Assembly: GCF_003858645.1 (NCBI RefSeq)
Contig: NZ_RQJP01000005.1
Coordinates: 186,001-250,000, forward strand
DNA length: 64,000 nucleotides
Source of the DNA: Larkinella knui
GTDB taxonomy: Bacteria; Bacteroidota; Bacteroidia; Cytophagales; Spirosomataceae
Reading direction: 5' to 3'
Below, one piece after another: positions 52,609-61,758 of the stretch. The notes beneath the pieces are model-generated. The model saw only the letters and a program-made list of their open reading frames with translations, did not search any database and had not been told where the DNA came from. Made by a program: the position numbers and the translations under genes. Within the stretch, counting starts at the first letter, position 1. Each line of letters starts with the position of its first letter.

Positions 52609-53255
52609 AATTTACTGAACAGGTGTGGAATGCCGCGTTGCCGGTTTACGAAAAAATACTGGCACATCCGTTTAATCAGGAACTGAAAACCGGGGCCTTA
52701 CCGGTCGAAACGTTCAAATTTTACATTTACCAGGATTCGCTGTATCTGGCGGATTTTGCGCGGGCGCTGGCCGTAGCGGGCACCCGGTCGTCCACGAGCG
52801 GAGAGTTGCTGGAGTTCCTGCAATTTGCCCAAAACGCCATTCTGGTAGAACGCGCCCTGCACGAAAGCTACTTCGCGGAATATAAAATTGAGTTGACGAG
52901 CGGCAAGGCCCCCGGTTGTTTTGCCTACACGAATTACCTCCTGGCGAGCAGCGCGTATGAATCCTACGAGGTGGCCGTGGCGGCTTTGCTGCCGTGTTTC
53001 TGGATTTATAAGCGGGTCGGCGATGCCATTTACGCCAACCAGACGACGCCCAATCCGTACCAGAACTGGATCGATGCCTACGCCGGAGAAGAATTTGCGG
53101 TCGCGGTTACCAGAATGCTCGCCCGCTGCGACCGGCTGGGCGAACAGGCTTCCGAATCCGTCAGAAACCGCATGGTCGAAGCGTATTTAACGTCGTCCCG
53201 GCTGGAATACGTTTTCTGGGACAGTGCCTATCGCCGGGAAACGTGGCCGGTCTGA
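52605..53255 (+). CDS. tenA: Thiaminase II / aminopyrimidine aminohydrolase
   Basis: A TenA-family all-helical enzyme of 216 residues. TenA hydrolyses aminopyrimidine breakdown products of thiamin to HMP, feeding ThiD. Visible features: F-T-E-Q-V-W-N at the start, H-P-F-N-Q-E-L, F-Y-I-Y-Q-D-S-L-Y-L-A-D-F-A-R-A, the central A-L-L-P-C-F-W-I-Y segment with the active-site Cys, and Y-Q-N-W-I-D-A-Y-A-G-E-E-F. The start at 52605 overlaps the thiD stop; longer in-frame extensions overlap thiD extensively and are rejected. Confidence 0.94.
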   Translation: MKFTEQVWNAALPVYEKILAHPFNQELKTGALPVETFKFYIYQDSLYLADFARALAVAGTRSSTSGELLEFLQFAQNAILVERALHESYFAEYKIELTSGKAPGCFAYTNYLLASSAYESYEVAVAALLPCFWIYKRVGDAIYANQTTPNPYQNWIDAYAGEEFAVAVTRMLARCDRLGEQASESVRNRMVEAYLTSSRLEYVFWDSAYRRETWPV

Positions 53256-53256
53256 C

Positions 53257-54552
53257 TCAGTGAGTAAGTCCGTAAATGCCAAAATACGTCAATGCACCGG
53301 CGACATACCCAAGGAAGGCCAGACCGCTGATCCGGCGCAGATACCAGCCGAATTCCAGCTTTTCCATACCCATAACCGCCACTCCGGCGGCCGAGCCGAT
53401 AACCAGCAAACTACCGCCCGTACCGGCACTGTAGGCCAGTAATTCCCAGATTTTGGCGTCTGCCGGATACGTCGTCAGGTCGTACATGCCCATCGCAGCC
53501 GCCACAATCGGGACGTTATCGACAATGGCCGAAGCGAGTCCGATGATCAGAATAATGACATCGAGGTCGCCCACGGTTTCGTTGAGAGATGTGGCGATAT
53601 CCTGTAAAATACCGGTTGCTTCCAGCGTTCCGACCGCCAGCAGAATACCCAGAAAGAACATAATACTGGGAATGTCGATTTTGCTGAGGGCATAAGCCGC
53701 CGTAAATCGCTGGCGGTGTTCTTCATCTTTGTCGGCATGAATCACCTCTGAAACAACCCAAACGGCTCCTAAAGCCAGCATCATGGCCATGTAGGGCGGG
53801 AGGTGGGTGATGGTTTTAAAAATCGGAACGAGAAGGATGGCTGTAAGGCCGGTGTAAAACATCGTGGCCCGGTCGCGCCGATGAAGCGGGGTAACGTAGG
53901 GTCGGCTGATGCCTTTCTTGTTCGTGGCTACCTCAGTTTCTGCGGTCGGTTTGATGGTGAACGTCAGCCAGAGCAGCGGCACCAGCAAACCGACCAAACT
54001 GGGCAGAAACAGTTGTGATATGATGTTCATGGTGGTGACCTGACCGCCAATCCAGAGCATGGTGGTGGTAACATCACCGATGGGCGACCAGGCACCCCCG
54101 GCATTGGCAGCAATGATGATCATCCCGGCCATCAGCCGCCGTTGTTCCGGGTCTTTAACCAGTTTTCGGGTCACCGATACCATCACAATGGCCGAGGCCA
54201 GGTTGTCGAGCATGGCCGACAGAAAGAACGTCAGACCGCAAATCAACCAGAGCAGTAGCCGCGCATTTCGGCTGGCAATGCGGTCGGTGATGATGGAAAA
54301 GCCGTCGTGAATATCGATCAGTTCCACAATCGTCATGGCGCCCATCAGGAAGAACAGGATCTGGGCAATATCGGTCAGGTGATGGCCCAGTTCTGCCAGA
54401 ACGGGTTCGGTTTCCGGTACGGACAGGATGTAGATCGTCCAGCATAGTACGCCGGTAATCAAGGCCGTAGCGGTTTTATTCAGCCGGATGGGATGCTCAA
54501 GGGTGATTAACGTATAGCCAATTACAAAGACGATAAGGATCAGTGTGGTCAT
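53257..54552 (-). CDS. nhaD: NhaD-type sodium:proton antiporter
   Basis: A 431-residue inner-membrane antiporter with ~12 hydrophobic segments that exports Na+ (or Li+) in exchange for H+. NhaD/IT-superfamily features are F-F-L-M-G-A-M-T-I-V-E-L-I-D, L-S-A-M-L-D-N-L-A-S-A-I-V-M, A-N-A-G-G-A-W-S-P-I-G-D-V-T-T-T-M, and the second half repeat A-S-A-I-V-D-N-V-P-I-V-A-A-A with A-G-T-G-G-S-L-L-V-I-G-S-A-A-G. The stop is 2 bp from tenA's (convergent). An exact TAnnTTTG box lies ~24 bp upstream of the start. Confidence 0.94.
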   Translation of the reverse strand: MTTLILIVFVIGYTLITLEHPIRLNKTATALITGVLCWTIYILSVPETEPVLAELGHHLTDIAQILFFLMGAMTIVELIDIHDGFSIITDRIASRNARLLLWLICGLTFFLSAMLDNLASAIVMVSVTRKLVKDPEQRRLMAGMIIIAANAGGAWSPIGDVTTTMLWIGGQVTTMNIISQLFLPSLVGLLVPLLWLTFTIKPTAETEVATNKKGISRPYVTPLHRRDRATMFYTGLTAILLVPIFKTITHLPPYMAMMLALGAVWVVSEVIHADKDEEHRQRFTAAYALSKIDIPSIMFFLGILLAVGTLEATGILQDIATSLNETVGDLDVIILIIGLASAIVDNVPIVAAAMGMYDLTTYPADAKIWELLAYSAGTGGSLLVIGSAAGVAVMGMEKLEFGWYLRRISGLAFLGYVAGALTYFGIYGLTH

Positions 54553-54575
54553 GAAGCGAGTGGACGTTTCCGGCC

Positions 54576-54583
54576 CAAAGGTA
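54576..54583 (-). promoter_or_regulatory. Probable nhaD -7 box
   Basis: TACCTTTG on the minus strand, an exact TAnnTTTG match, 24 bp before the nhaD ATG. No good -33 box is visible; the leader would be short (~17 nt). Confidence 0.45.
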
Positions 54584-54642
54584 CTGTAATCGTGGCATTT
54601 AGACTGTAATGAGGTGATTAGATTCTGCTTAGAATCCAGTCC

Positions 54643-55944
54643 CTAGTTGGCCACGCCCGCTTCTGCCAGCAATACCAGCAGGACATTTTGCAGACCCAGA
54701 ACGCCTTTGTCGTTCAGCCACCACTCGTTCAGTGCGTGGACGTTTCCGCCCTTGCCACCGCTGCCAATCGTTACAGCGGGAACGCCCAGCGAAATCGGTG
54801 TATTGGCGTTGGTCGATGAAACGTCCAGTTGGGGAGTGGCACCGAGGTGTCTGGAAACCGCCATCGCCCGTTGCACCAGCGGCACCGTCGGCTCGATTCT
54901 GCCGGAAGGGCGGTCGCCGATTTTCTTTACATCGACCGTCAGATCGGGCCCGCTGCGTTTCAATCCGTTTTCTTCTTTCAACGCCCGCTGCACGGCGGCT
55001 TGCAGCAGCTGATCGATGCCGTTGAGCCGCTCGGGACTCTCGGACCGCATATCAATTTCCATCCAAGACTCAAATGGAATGGCGTTCACCGACGTGCCTC
55101 CGCCAATCACGCTCACGCTGTAAGTGGTTTTGATGCCCTGGCGGGTAAATTTATCGGCTTCGCTGGTGAAGTAATAAATGGCTTTTCCCAGCGCACTGTG
55201 CGGGTTTACGATCCCGAATGCGCCGTAGGAATGCCCACCCGGCCCTTTGAAGGTGACCCGGTAGCGGTAGGAACCCAGTCCGCGGTGCACAATTTCACTG
55301 ATGCCGTCGCCATCGACGGCGATGTACGAGTTGATTTTGGAACCGTTTGTTTTGAACAGATGCTTGACGCCCCGTAAGTCGCCCAGCCCTTCTTCGCCGA
55401 CCGCCCCGACAAACCAGACGTCCGCATCGGTTTCGATTTTTGCTTTTTCCAAACCCTTTAAAACCGTCAGAATGGCGACTAATCCGCGGGTGTCGTCGCC
55501 CACGCCGGGCGCGTAGAGCGTATCGCCTTTCTGTTTCACTTTCACGTCCGTGCCTTCCGGAAAAACCGTGTCCAGATGCGCTTCGACTACCACGGTTTTC
55601 TTGCCGGAGCGGCCGTTGCGTTTACCGATTACATTCCCGATTTCATCGATCCAGACCGAATCGATGCCCGCTTCTTTCAGCATCGCGGCATATTTTCGGG
55701 CTTTCACCGCTTCCTTGAACGGCGGAGCCGGAGTTTCGGTGAGTCTGATGAGGTCCTGTTTCGTTTGCGGTTCCCAGTCGGTAAAATTCTGAAAAACCGC
55801 CTTCACCGCCGGGCGATTCGCCAGTGCTTTGATTTCATCCGTATAGCGTTTTTCAACGGCAACGGATTCCTGAGCGTAGAGGAAAGAACAGGTAGCGAAA
55901 GCGATACCGAAATGAAAAGCGGCTAGTCTGAGAAGCTGAGTCAT
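54643..55944 (-). CDS. Exported M20-family metallopeptidase
   Basis: A 433-residue zinc aminopeptidase-like protein with a signal peptide (ending F-L-Y-A-Q). M20 metal ligands are in order: V-E-A-H-L-D-T (His and catalytic Asp), G-V-G-D-D-T-R-G (bridging Asp), G-A-V-G-E-E-G-L-G-D (catalytic and ligand Glu), and a final H in G-N-V-H-A-L-N-E-W. The lid domain carries G-P-G-G-H-S-Y-G-A-F-G. Resembles peptidase T/CPG2-type enzymes. The start at 55944 is chosen over 55965 for the signal peptide. Divergent from permease 4. Confidence 0.92.
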   Translation of the reverse strand: MTQLLRLAAFHFGIAFATCSFLYAQESVAVEKRYTDEIKALANRPAVKAVFQNFTDWEPQTKQDLIRLTETPAPPFKEAVKARKYAAMLKEAGIDSVWIDEIGNVIGKRNGRSGKKTVVVEAHLDTVFPEGTDVKVKQKGDTLYAPGVGDDTRGLVAILTVLKGLEKAKIETDADVWFVGAVGEEGLGDLRGVKHLFKTNGSKINSYIAVDGDGISEIVHRGLGSYRYRVTFKGPGGHSYGAFGIVNPHSALGKAIYYFTSEADKFTRQGIKTTYSVSVIGGGTSVNAIPFESWMEIDMRSESPERLNGIDQLLQAAVQRALKEENGLKRSGPDLTVDVKKIGDRPSGRIEPTVPLVQRAMAVSRHLGATPQLDVSSTNANTPISLGVPAVTIGSGGKGGNVHALNEWWLNDKGVLGLQNVLLVLLAEAGVAN

Positions 55945-56078
55945 GGATCTGGTGATGAAGGCCAACGGCGAAGATGGCCTAAAAATAGAGATTTTACCCC
56001 AAAAATGAATAGTTTGCTGCTGAATGCCTGCTCCAGTCAGACCACCTCTATACGTCGCTATATACGTTTTCAGAGGCT

Positions 56079-56186
56079 TGTCCGAAAGCGAAAAACGGGC
56101 CGTCCGTTTGCGGACAATAGGGTGTAATTTGATTTGTGTAACTTTCTGATAATAAAGAGTTTATAATTTCTGGTACATCGTTTGGA
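56079..56186 (+). promoter_or_regulatory. Paired UAS and sigma-54-like promoter of permease 4
   Basis: Two upstream sites, TGTCCGAAAGCG (from 56079) and the near-palindrome CGTCCGTTTGCGGACA (56101-56116), lie 22 bp apart. Exactly 70 bp after the second site's start is TGGTACATCGTTTGGA (56171-56186), which fits TGGYAC-N5-TTG of sigma-54 -24/-12 elements except that the final C is G. The ATG of permease 4 is 52 bp from the TGG. The same layout with the same distances precedes permease 6. Confidence 0.65.
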
Positions 56187-56222
56187 CTAGATGTAGCAGC
56201 TATTTTAAAACCCTGAACGGCC

Positions 56223-58661
56223 ATGCTCAAAAATTACTTCAAAATTGCGTTCCGAAACCTCTGGAAAAACAAGGTTTTTTCGGGAGTCAACATGGCCGGG
56301 CTGGCGCTCGGTATTGCCGCTTTTGTGCTGATTCTGGAATACATCAGTTTTGAGAAAAGCGTCAACGGCTTCCATACCAACCTGCCGACGCTCTACCGGA
56401 TGTTGTGGCAAAACAAAGCGGGCGAGGTCTGGCCGGATATGGCTCCGGCGGTGGCAACGCTGATGAAGCAGCAATTTCCCGAAGTAAAAAACTACTGCCG
56501 GGTGGTCGACAATTCGATTTCCGGTATCGTTTCGGCCTCTGACGGAAAAAACCGTCTGTCACCGAAAGCCTTCCGGGAAACCGATGTTGCCTATGCCGAT
56601 GCCAGTTTTTTTACCCTGTTCACCTTTCCGCTGGTTGAGGGCGATGCGGCTACGGCTCTGACCCGTCCCAACACGGTAGCCGTGTCCGAATCCTACGCCC
56701 GCAAGTATTTCGGCGATGCGAAGGCGCTGGGGCAGCTGGTGACGATGAACAATCAGTTTGGAACAACGCCTTTTACGGTTTCGGCGGTGTATGCCGACAT
56801 GCCTCAAAATTCGGATATGCAGTTCGGTATGGTGTTTTCGCTGCAAACCCTGGCCAATCCCGCCAACCTCAATGGCAACGGCTGGGCCCGGCTCGACAGT
56901 TTCGACGGAGCGTACCTGATGACGTATTTACAGTTGCCCACCGGAACGGATTACCGGAAGCTGGAGGATAAATTTGATGCGCTGAAAAAGAAAATCCGCC
57001 CGCAGGAGGAAAACCGCATGGTGCTGCAACCTGCTGCCAACATCCACCTGGGCGCGTCGCTCAGCGATTCGTACCCGACCACGGGTAAACTGGCTTTTGT
57101 CTATTTACTCGGCGGTATTGCCGTGCTGATTCTGGCCATTGCCTGGTTCAACTACATCAACCTCTCGACGGCGGGAGCCTTGAAACGGGCGAAAGAAGTG
57201 GGCGTTCGGAAAGTGGTCGGTGCCGGACAGCAACAGTTGATCGGGCAGTTTCTGGGTGAATCGTTCCTGCTCAATCTGCTTGGTTTTGGTCTGGCGATTC
57301 TGCTGATCAGCGGATTGCAGACGGTATTTAATGACCTGATCAAAAAAGACTTGTCACTTAGCATTCTGACTTCCAATGGTTTCTGGCTCATCGGATTGGG
57401 CCTGCTTCTTTTTGGAGCACTGGCCTCGGGCGGTTACACGGCTTTTGCGCTGTCGTCCTTCCAGCCGCTTCAAACCCTGAAAGGTGCTTTTGGCAACAGT
57501 GCCAAAGGCGGTGCGCTGCGGAAATCGCTGGTGGTCTTTCAGTTCAGTGTGTCGGTGGTGCTCATTATCTGTACGTTCGTCCTGTACCGGCAATTGCAGT
57601 TTATGCAAAACCAGAACCTGGGCCTTCGGTTGGACCAGCGCGTGGTTATTCATGGGCCGGAAGTCGGGAAAGATGACTCGTTTCAGGCGCGGACGTCGGC
57701 TTTTCAACACGAACTGGAACAGTTGCCCTACATCAAAAGCTTTTCCAGTACAGGAACCGTCCCGGGAAATTTTTACAATTTTTCGACCAGCGGTATTGTC
57801 AAGCAAAATCCGCAGGCGGAGGCTGACAAAATAGTGTATTCGATGGGCTTCATCGATCACCGGTATCTGACGACGTACGGAATTGCCTTGGCCGCCGGCC
57901 GTAATTTTTTGACCACCGAATGCGAAGCGGGCTACGTAAAAAGCGGTAAATTGATGGTGAACGAGACCGGAGCCCGGCGACTGGGTTTCCCGTCGGCCGC
58001 CGACGCGGTGGGCAAAATCATCAACTGGGGGCAAGCCTTTGAAATCGTCGGAGTCGTGAAAGATTACCATCACCAGTCGCTCCGGCAAGCCATCGATCCC
58101 ATTATTTTCATGCCCAGCCACTACGGCAACTGGCTCACCATTCAGCTGGGCACCGATCAGATTCAGACGAAAATGGCGGCTTTGGAGCGGCTCTACAAAG
58201 CGACGTATCCCGGCAATCCGTTCGAGTTTTTCTTCGTAGACGAAAATTACAACAAGCAGTACCAGACCGAACAGCAATACGGAAAAATCTTCGTTACGGC
58301 GTCGCTGCTGGCGATTTTCATTGCCTGCCTGGGCTTGTTCGGTCTGGCCACCTTCATGACCGAACAGCGGACGAAGGAAATCGGTGTCCGCAAAGTGCTG
58401 GGGGCTTCGGTGGGCAGCATCGTGACGCTGCTTTCGAAAGATTTCATGAAACTGGTGCTGGTGGCTTTTCTGATTGCCTCGCCGATTGCCTGGTATGCCA
58501 CCCGGGAGTGGTTACAGAACTTCGAGTACAAGATTGATCTGGAGTGGTGGGTCTTCGCGCTGGCGGGTGGAGCCGCCATCCTGGTGGCGCTGGCAACAAT
58601 TTCGTTCCAAAGCATCAAAGCCGCCTTGACGAACCCGGTTTCCTCACTGCGTTCGGAATAA
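56223..58661 (+). CDS. FtsX/MacB-type ABC transporter permease (4)
   Basis: An 812-residue permease starting M-L-K-N-Y-F-K-I-A-F-R-N-L-W-K-N-K. TM1 region N-M-A-G-L-A-L-G-I-A-A-F-V; first FtsX domain A-W-F-N-Y-I-N-L-S-T-A-G-A-L with E-V-G-V-R-K-V-V-G-A; second domain F-M-T-E-Q-R-T-K-E-I-G-V-R-K-V-L-G-A, ending V-S-S-L-R-S-E. The periplasmic domains differ from those of the other permeases, as expected for distinct ligands. It has a sigma-54-like promoter with paired upstream sites. A 19-bp inverted repeat starts 3 nt after its stop. Confidence 0.93.
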   Translation: MLKNYFKIAFRNLWKNKVFSGVNMAGLALGIAAFVLILEYISFEKSVNGFHTNLPTLYRMLWQNKAGEVWPDMAPAVATLMKQQFPEVKNYCRVVDNSISGIVSASDGKNRLSPKAFRETDVAYADASFFTLFTFPLVEGDAATALTRPNTVAVSESYARKYFGDAKALGQLVTMNNQFGTTPFTVSAVYADMPQNSDMQFGMVFSLQTLANPANLNGNGWARLDSFDGAYLMTYLQLPTGTDYRKLEDKFDALKKKIRPQEENRMVLQPAANIHLGASLSDSYPTTGKLAFVYLLGGIAVLILAIAWFNYINLSTAGALKRAKEVGVRKVVGAGQQQLIGQFLGESFLLNLLGFGLAILLISGLQTVFNDLIKKDLSLSILTSNGFWLIGLGLLLFGALASGGYTAFALSSFQPLQTLKGAFGNSAKGGALRKSLVVFQFSVSVVLIICTFVLYRQLQFMQNQNLGLRLDQRVVIHGPEVGKDDSFQARTSAFQHELEQLPYIKSFSSTGTVPGNFYNFSTSGIVKQNPQAEADKIVYSMGFIDHRYLTTYGIALAAGRNFLTTECEAGYVKSGKLMVNETGARRLGFPSAADAVGKIINWGQAFEIVGVVKDYHHQSLRQAIDPIIFMPSHYGNWLTIQLGTDQIQTKMAALERLYKATYPGNPFEFFFVDENYNKQYQTEQQYGKIFVTASLLAIFIACLGLFGLATFMTEQRTKEIGVRKVLGASVGSIVTLLSKDFMKLVLVAFLIASPIAWYATREWLQNFEYKIDLEWWVFALAGGAAILVALATISFQSIKAALTNPVSSLRSE

Positions 58662-58664
58662 GGC

Positions 58665-58727
58665 GTTAAGAGTGAAGCGTTAAAACGGGCGGCCCGTCTT
58701 AACGCTTCACTCTTAACTTTTTTTAAC
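58665..58727 (+). terminator. 19-bp inverted repeat with T-tract after permease 4
   Basis: Arms 58665-58683 and 58699-58717 are perfect complements (GTTAAGAGTGAAGCGTTAA), and the loop holds ACGGGC/GCCCGT extending the stem. Seven T follow within CTTAAC-T7-AAC. It starts 3 nt after the stop codon. The tail is identical to 41212-41234. Confidence 0.88.
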
Positions 58728-58781
58728 TCTCTCAATTATGGGGTTGTCCGTACCTTGAAACGCAATCAAAACGGACCCCTC

Positions 58782-61157
58782 ATGGTACAGAATTATCTTA
58801 AAATCGCCTGGCGTACTCTGCGAAAAAACAAAGGATTTAGCTTTATCAACATCCTGGGGCTGGCGGTGGGCATGGCGGTCGCCATGCTGATTGGCATCTG
58901 GGTCTGGGATGAACTGACGTTCGACCGGTTTTACAAAAACGAAGCGAATCTGTACCGGATCATGCTCAACCGGACGGCCAACGGCGAAACTACCACCCAG
59001 GCTAACGGCGCCCTGCCACTGGGGAATGTGCTCCGAACCGAGATTCCGGAAATCAAGCGGGTGACCGAATCACTGATCAACTGGCGACCGGAAGATGGAC
59101 TAAAAGTGGGGGATAAAAAGCTGATTCGGAAAGGGCAAAATGTAGGAAGTGAATTTTTTCAGCTGTTCGATCTGCCACTGTTGCAGGGCAGTCCGGCGAC
59201 GGCCTTGCGGGAACCAAACTCCATTGTCCTGACCGAACAAACCGCCGAATCGCTCTTTGGGCAGACGGATCCCCTAGGAAAAACCGTTCGGCTCAACGAC
59301 ACTTTTGACCTGAAAGTGACCGGCGTACTGAAAAAACTGCCGACCAATACCGCCTGGGATTTTCATTTTCTGGTACCCTTCAGCCACCTGGAAGCCAACG
59401 CCCCCTGGGTGGCAGACAGCCGGACCAACTGGAACAACAACGTCATCGAATACCTGGTTGAGCTGCATCCGAACGCTGATCCGGAGAAAGTGAACCAGAA
59501 ACTGCGCGGTATTATCAAGCGGCACAATCCCGAGTCGGTTTTCGAGGCTTTTCTGCATCCGGTTACAAAATGGCATTTGTACGGCGAATTTGTAAATGGG
59601 AAAAATACCGGCGGTTTCATTCGGTACGTGCGGCTTTTTGGCATTGTCGGTCTGGCGGTTTTGCTCATTGCCTGCATCAATTTCATGAATCTGGCCACGG
59701 CCCGCTCCGAAAAACGGGCCAGGGAAGTGGGTGTTCGGAAAGCCATCGGATCGTTTCGGTCGCAGCTCATTGGCCAGTTTCTGAGCGAATCGCTGTTAAT
59801 CGCCGGTCTGGCGCTCGGGCTGGCGTTGGTTCTGACGCTGGTTTTTCTGCCGGTATTCAACGAAATCACCCAAAAGCAACTCGCGTTTCCGTGGTCCAAA
59901 CCCGGTTTCTGGCTGCTCTCGCTGGGCTTTACGGCGCTGACCGGGCTGTTGGCGGGGAGTTATCCGGCTTTCTATCTCTCCTCGTTCAACGCCGTGCGGG
60001 TTCTGAAAGGAAGTGTTCGCGTCGGACGAAATGCCAACTGGCCGCGCAAGGTATTGGTTGTGGCTCAATTTACGGGTTGTATTGCCTTCATAATCAGTGC
60101 GATTCTGGTTTATCAGCAAATTCAATACGCGAAAAACCGCCCGCTGGGCTACGATCCCAACCGCTTGCTGACGGTTTCGCTGACCAACGATCTGGCGAGA
60201 AATTACGAGGCCGTTCGGAATGAATTGCTCGGTTCGGGTGCCGTTGAAAGCGTCACCAAAGCGTCCAGCCCGGCCACGACGATTACGAGCGACACGCGGG
60301 TTGACTGGCCGGGGAAAGCACCCGACGAAATCATGCGGCTCAATCTCATTGCCGCTTCGCCGGAATACCTGAAAACAATGGGAATCAAGCTGAAAACCGG
60401 TCGCGATTTTTACGCCAACGGTACGGATTCGGTATCGGCCATTCTCAACGAAGCCGCCGTGAAGGCCATGCGGTTGAAAAATCCGTTGAATCAGGAGTTG
60501 AACTTTGTTTGGGATCCCACTACGAAGTTGCGCGTGGTGGGCGTGGTCGAAAACTCGATCATTGAATCGCCCTACACACCCGTCAATCCGCTCATTCTGA
60601 TCACCGGACGGCCGTTTGAAAGCTACGTGATTTTCCGGCTGGCTCCCCACCTGACGACAACCGAAGCCCTGGCCCGAATCGAGCCTGTTTTTCAGAAATT
60701 CAATCCGGCATTTCCTTTTGATTATCAGTTTGTCAACGACGCCTATAACCGCAAGTTCAGGCAGGAGGAACTGATCGGAAAACTGGCGGGCGTCTTCGCG
60801 GTTCTGGCCATTTTTATTTCCTGCCTGGGCCTGTTCGGGCTGGCCGCTTCTCTGGCCGAGCAACGAACCAAAGAAGTCGGTATCCGGAAAGTGCTGGGTG
60901 CCAGCGTCGCCAGTCTGTGGGGGCTGCTTTCCCGCGAGTTTGTCGGGCTGGTGATCATTGCCTGTTTGCTGGCGTCGCCCGTTGCCGCCTACTTCCTGAA
61001 CGACTGGCTCTCGCAATTCGACTACCGTATTGGTCTGCGTATCTGGGTATTCGCCTTGGCGGGTGGTCTGGCGATTCTTATTGCGTTACTGACGGTTTCG
61101 TTCCAAAGCATCAAAGCCGCTTTGATGAATCCGGTGACCTCGCTGCGCTCGGAATGA
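58782..61157 (+). CDS. FtsX/MacB-type ABC transporter permease (5)
   Basis: A 791-residue permease. The ATG at 58782 (M-V-Q-N-Y-L-K-I-A-W-R-T-L) is preferred to an in-frame TTG at 58755. TM1 N-I-L-G-L-A-V-G-M-A-V-A-M-L-I-G-I-W-V-W-D-E; first FtsX domain A-C-I-N-F-M-N-L-A-T-A-R-S-E-K-R-A-R-E; second L-A-E-Q-R-T-K-E-V-G-I-R-K-V-L-G-A-S-V-A-S, ending V-T-S-L-R-S-E. It is closest in its N-terminal and core motifs to permease 6. No sigma-54-like element is visible upstream. The largest nested repeat of the window follows. Confidence 0.93.
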   Translation: MVQNYLKIAWRTLRKNKGFSFINILGLAVGMAVAMLIGIWVWDELTFDRFYKNEANLYRIMLNRTANGETTTQANGALPLGNVLRTEIPEIKRVTESLINWRPEDGLKVGDKKLIRKGQNVGSEFFQLFDLPLLQGSPATALREPNSIVLTEQTAESLFGQTDPLGKTVRLNDTFDLKVTGVLKKLPTNTAWDFHFLVPFSHLEANAPWVADSRTNWNNNVIEYLVELHPNADPEKVNQKLRGIIKRHNPESVFEAFLHPVTKWHLYGEFVNGKNTGGFIRYVRLFGIVGLAVLLIACINFMNLATARSEKRAREVGVRKAIGSFRSQLIGQFLSESLLIAGLALGLALVLTLVFLPVFNEITQKQLAFPWSKPGFWLLSLGFTALTGLLAGSYPAFYLSSFNAVRVLKGSVRVGRNANWPRKVLVVAQFTGCIAFIISAILVYQQIQYAKNRPLGYDPNRLLTVSLTNDLARNYEAVRNELLGSGAVESVTKASSPATTITSDTRVDWPGKAPDEIMRLNLIAASPEYLKTMGIKLKTGRDFYANGTDSVSAILNEAAVKAMRLKNPLNQELNFVWDPTTKLRVVGVVENSIIESPYTPVNPLILITGRPFESYVIFRLAPHLTTTEALARIEPVFQKFNPAFPFDYQFVNDAYNRKFRQEELIGKLAGVFAVLAIFISCLGLFGLAASLAEQRTKEVGIRKVLGASVASLWGLLSREFVGLVIIACLLASPVAAYFLNDWLSQFDYRIGLRIWVFALAGGLAILIALLTVSFQSIKAALMNPVTSLRSE

Positions 61158-61211
61158 ATAGGAGGTGGAGGTAGGAATTATGAGTTATGAATTATGAGTG
61201 ATGAATGAAGA

Positions 61212-61650
61212 GTTATGACGGGAGCGCCCGTGCAGAATGGAAGGTGTTGTTCGTGTGAAGGATGGAGGCCTTTCCTGTGGATCGTGGATCGCCCGTGCCC
61301 GTGCAGGATGGAAAGCGTCGTGTGGGTGAAGGCCGGAGGCCTTTCCTGTTAATAGAAAGCGGGTTACCCATTATACCGATAGCTCCGGAGGAGCGGTCTG
61401 AACGTGTCTTTTAGGCCGCTCCTCCGGAGCTTTGACTACCCAGAGGCCATTTTTCTATTAGCAGGAAAGGCCTCCGGCCTTCACCCACACGACGCTTTCC
61501 ATCCTGCACGGGCACGGGCGATTCACGATCCACAGGAAAGGCCTCCATCCTTCACCCGAACAATGTCTTCCATTCCTCACCCAAACATCGCTTTCCATCT
61601 CCTTCACCCAAACAATGTCTTTCGTCCTGCGCGGGCGCTCCCGTCATAAC
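61212..61650. repeat. ~440-bp nested inverted repeat after permease 5
   Basis: Outer arm GTTATGACGGGAGCGCCCG (from 61212) matches CGGGCGCTCCCGTCATAAC (ending 61650). The middle arms, roughly 61266-61350 and 61459-61545, contain mirrored copies of the AGGCCTTTCC, ATCGTGGATC, GCCCGTGCCCGTGCAGGATG and GCGTCGTGTGGGTGAAGGCC words. The inner arms are AGCTCCGGAGGAGCGG (61381-61396) and its complement (61416-61431). Extra units on the right side (CTTCACCC.AACA near 61550-61615) make it asymmetric. No coding potential is credible; an 81-codon frame through it is an artefact of the repeats. Confidence 0.92.
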
Positions 61651-61758
61651 CCATAATTCTTAACTCTTAACGGAATAAAAGCCGTCTGTACCAAAACGTT
61701 ACCATTAAAAACCGCTCGCCTTTATCTTTAATACATCCGAAACTTAACTGCTGAAGCT

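Noticed and set aside
61404-61649. 81-codon plus-strand frame inside the nested repeat
   Set aside because: It consists of the repeat words read in one frame (repeated H-P and F-H-L-L); no codon bias or start context.
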